Source: Flavobacteriales bacterium
GTDB lineage: Bacteria > Bacteroidota > Bacteroidia > Flavobacteriales > BACL11
DNA: 34,367 nt
Direction: 5' to 3'
Assembly (NCBI GenBank): GCA_012960805.1
Contig: DUAO01000017.1
Span: 2,773 to 37,139, forward strand
This document shows, in pieces, positions 33,006 to 34,367 of the stretch. The position numbers and the translations under genes are program-made. The notes under the pieces are model-generated. The model saw only the letters and a list, made by a program, of their open reading frames with translations. It made no database searches and had not been told where the DNA came from. The first letter of the stretch is position 1. Every line of letters begins with the position of its first letter.

Positions 33006-34109
33006 TTAACTTTTTGTAATTTTATAATTCACTCCTCTTTCCTTTAAATAATCTTTTACAAAGTTAAAATGTTCTCCCAAATATTCCGGTGGAGAAATCC
33101 CAATTCTTTTATAATCTCCATTTACCACCAAATTTGCTACTGCCGTGCAAGTAAATCCTGTAGTGCGCGCCATAGAAATAGTGTCATCTTTGTATCTATC
33201 TAATAAATTATACTGGTAGGTAACTTCATTCCCGTTTTCTGTCCCCTTTATAATTATGCGCATTATAGTAAAATCTTTATCTCCTTCTTTCATTTCCCAT
33301 AATGGAAATAAGAGTTTGGCGGTTACATCTATAGGTTTGATATTATGACCATTTACCTCAATTTCATCATAGGAGAAGAATCCACTTTCCCTTAAAACTT
33401 TCAGATATTCCACACAACCTGGATAACGCAAAGTCTTTTCAATCATATTCGGAACATGTTTCATGGTTTTAATCAGAGTTCTCAAACCATCTGAATTCCA
33501 GCTTTCCAAAGGACCAATTTCTTCAAAATCTATAATTTCAGTATCTGACAAAGCCTCTTTTGTAATCATCTTTGAGTTTTTTACAAAACGAGCCGGACGC
33601 ACATACTCCTCTATTACATCAATAGGTGAAAATACCGCTTGATACTCGTATGGCCATTCTCTTTTTTCGGGTAGTCCGCCAACCAAACATTCATAATCGT
33701 TAATTTCCATATTTAAATTATGATGTCCAAAGATGATATTTCCCATGCCAGGAGCTACCCCACAATCCATTACAGCAACAACTCCTTTTTCTTTTGCTAA
33801 TTCATCCAATCCGAAAGGATCTTCTGGATAGAAAGAAATATCTACTATATTCTTACCAGCTTCAATTACATCCTTCATCATTTGATAGCCCATAAAACCA
33901 GGTATTGCACCCACTACCAAATCAAAATCTTTTATCAAATCCTGCAAATTATTTTTGTCTGAAATATCGGCACAAATAGTTTTTATACCATTTAGTTTGT
34001 CTAAATTATTTTGTGAAATATCTACTGAGGTTACTTCATGTTGTTTGGCTAAATCAGTAGCCATTACACCCCCTACTAATCCTGCTCCTAATACTATTAT
34101 ATTTGCCAT
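33006..34109 (-). CDS. Saccharopine dehydrogenase-family oxidoreductase
   Basis: A 367-aa cytoplasmic NAD(P)-dependent enzyme. The N-terminal Rossmann motif is VLGAGLVGGVMA (about 5-16), with VDIS as the end of strand beta-2. The middle shows the saccharopine-dehydrogenase pattern VVGAIPGFMGYQMMKDVIEA and MDCGVAPGMGNIIFGH, and a C-terminal domain follows. Relatives act on amino-acid opine links in lysine metabolism, or as carboxynorspermidine synthase; the substrate here is not decided by the sequence. Its ATG overlaps the thyA TAA (TAATG) and folA starts one base after its stop, so it is locked between two thymidylate-cycle genes. Confidence 0.88.
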   Translation of the reverse strand: MANIIVLGAGLVGGVMATDLAKQHEVTSVDISQNNLDKLNGIKTICADISDKNNLQDLIKDFDLVVGAIPGFMGYQMMKDVIEAGKNIVDISFYPEDPFGLDELAKEKGVVAVMDCGVAPGMGNIIFGHHNLNMEINDYECLVGGLPEKREWPYEYQAVFSPIDVIEEYVRPARFVKNSKMITKEALSDTEIIDFEEIGPLESWNSDGLRTLIKTMKHVPNMIEKTLRYPGCVEYLKVLRESGFFSYDEIEVNGHNIKPIDVTAKLLFPLWEMKEGDKDFTIMRIIIKGTENGNEVTYQYNLLDRYKDDTISMARTTGFTCTAVANLVVNGDYKRIGISPPEYLGEHFNFVKDYLKERGVNYKITKS

Positions 34110-34367
34110 TATACAGCTACCTCCCCTTTTATATGAGGATGAGGTTCGTAATCAACTAATTCAAAATCATCAATAGTGAAATCAAAAATACTTTTTACTT
34201 CTGGGTTAATTTTCATAGTCGGTAATTTCTTGCAATCTCTGCTTAATTGCAATTCTGTTTGCTCAAAATGATTGGTATAAATATGGGCATCTCCTAAAGT
34301 ATGTATAAAATCACCAACTTGTAAATTACAAACTTGTGCCATCATCATAGTGAGTAGTGCATAAGAT
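34109..34367 (-). CDS. thyA: Thymidylate synthase, C-terminal 85 residues (cut by window edge)
   Basis: Only the C-terminal part is in the window; the gene runs off the right edge. The visible sequence starts [11 protein letters not shown] and contains the dUMP-binding GDAHIYTNH motif. It also has [16 protein letters not shown] and ends [11 protein letters not shown], the ThyA C-terminus that closes over the active site. ThyA methylates dUMP to dTMP and leaves dihydrofolate. The stop overlaps the start of the saccharopine-dehydrogenase-like gene, and folA follows, so the operon makes and recycles thymidylate cofactors. Confidence 0.96.
   Translation of the reverse strand, partial: SYALLTMMMAQVCNLQVGDFIHTLGDAHIYTNHFEQTELQLSRDCKKLPTMKINPEVKSIFDFTIDDFELVDYEPHPHIKGEVAV

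Noticed and set aside
1..34367. CRISPR arrays, insertion sequences, prophage, integrons or direct-repeat attachment sites
   Set aside because: No spaced repeats, transposase or integrase motifs seen; the only tRNA has no repeated 3' end nearby.

Overview
The window looks like a chromosomal segment from an AT-rich member of the Bacteroidota, most likely Flavobacteriales-like. The evidence is DUF4290 beside murA, a DUF3127 protein, a DnaJ of the flavobacterial type with two CxxCxGxG motifs, large TonB-dependent receptors, a PorV-like barrel next to a protein with a type IX secretion (T9SS) C-terminal domain, and several intergenic boxes matching the Bacteroidota promoter -7 consensus TAnnTTTG. 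Coding density is very high, no gene-free stretch exceeds 300 bp, and I see no insertion sequence, prophage, CRISPR array or rRNA. Both edges cut genes: an ABC ATPase on the left and thymidylate synthase on the right.

Region 1-6703 (minus strand) reads, in transcription order: a TonB-dependent receptor (4499-6703); DUF4290 then murA, touching end to start; a TlpA-like thioredoxin; and grpE-dnaJ-ABC ATPase. The grpE leader carries a sigma-54-like -24/-12 element and inverted repeats. Region 6704-7953 is a thiamine module: a PnuC/PnuT-type transporter, a NadR-like P-loop kinase, and a clear TPP riboswitch that starts at the kinase stop codon and leads into the TonB-dependent receptor. The receptor is therefore probably a thiamine importer.

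Region 8016-11635 holds a ChaN-like haem-binding protein (+), then, on the minus strand, a 4'-phosphopantetheinyl transferase followed by a geranylgeranylglyceryl-phosphate-synthase-family enzyme, and ahcY (+) with its own promoter and terminator. Region 11634-21280 begins with a small Rieske-like lipoprotein with altered metal ligands (-). It continues with the most striking block, a three-gene + strand operon of about 9 kb. This encodes a 1229-aa TonB-dependent receptor, a 1417-aa secreted protein with calcium-loop-like motifs and a T9SS-type C-terminal domain, and a PorV-like barrel, and it is closed by a GUAA-loop terminator. I read it as a dedicated outer-membrane/T9SS surface complex of unknown job.

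Region 21305-27746 carries greA-HIT (+), ruvC (-, TTG start), a tightly packed flippase-like/GT2/OppC-like set plus a UPF0316 protein (+), and an AtoE-like short-chain fatty acid carrier (-). The carrier gene contains a perfect 14-bp inverted repeat inside its early coding sequence. Region 27749-34367 has a DUF3127 OB-fold-like protein with an SSB-like acidic tail, tRNA-Leu(UAG) with terminator, the classical tig-clpP-clpX protein quality operon, and a minus-strand thyA / saccharopine-dehydrogenase-like / folA / lipoprotein operon. Assignments rest on reading motifs by eye; no database search was run.
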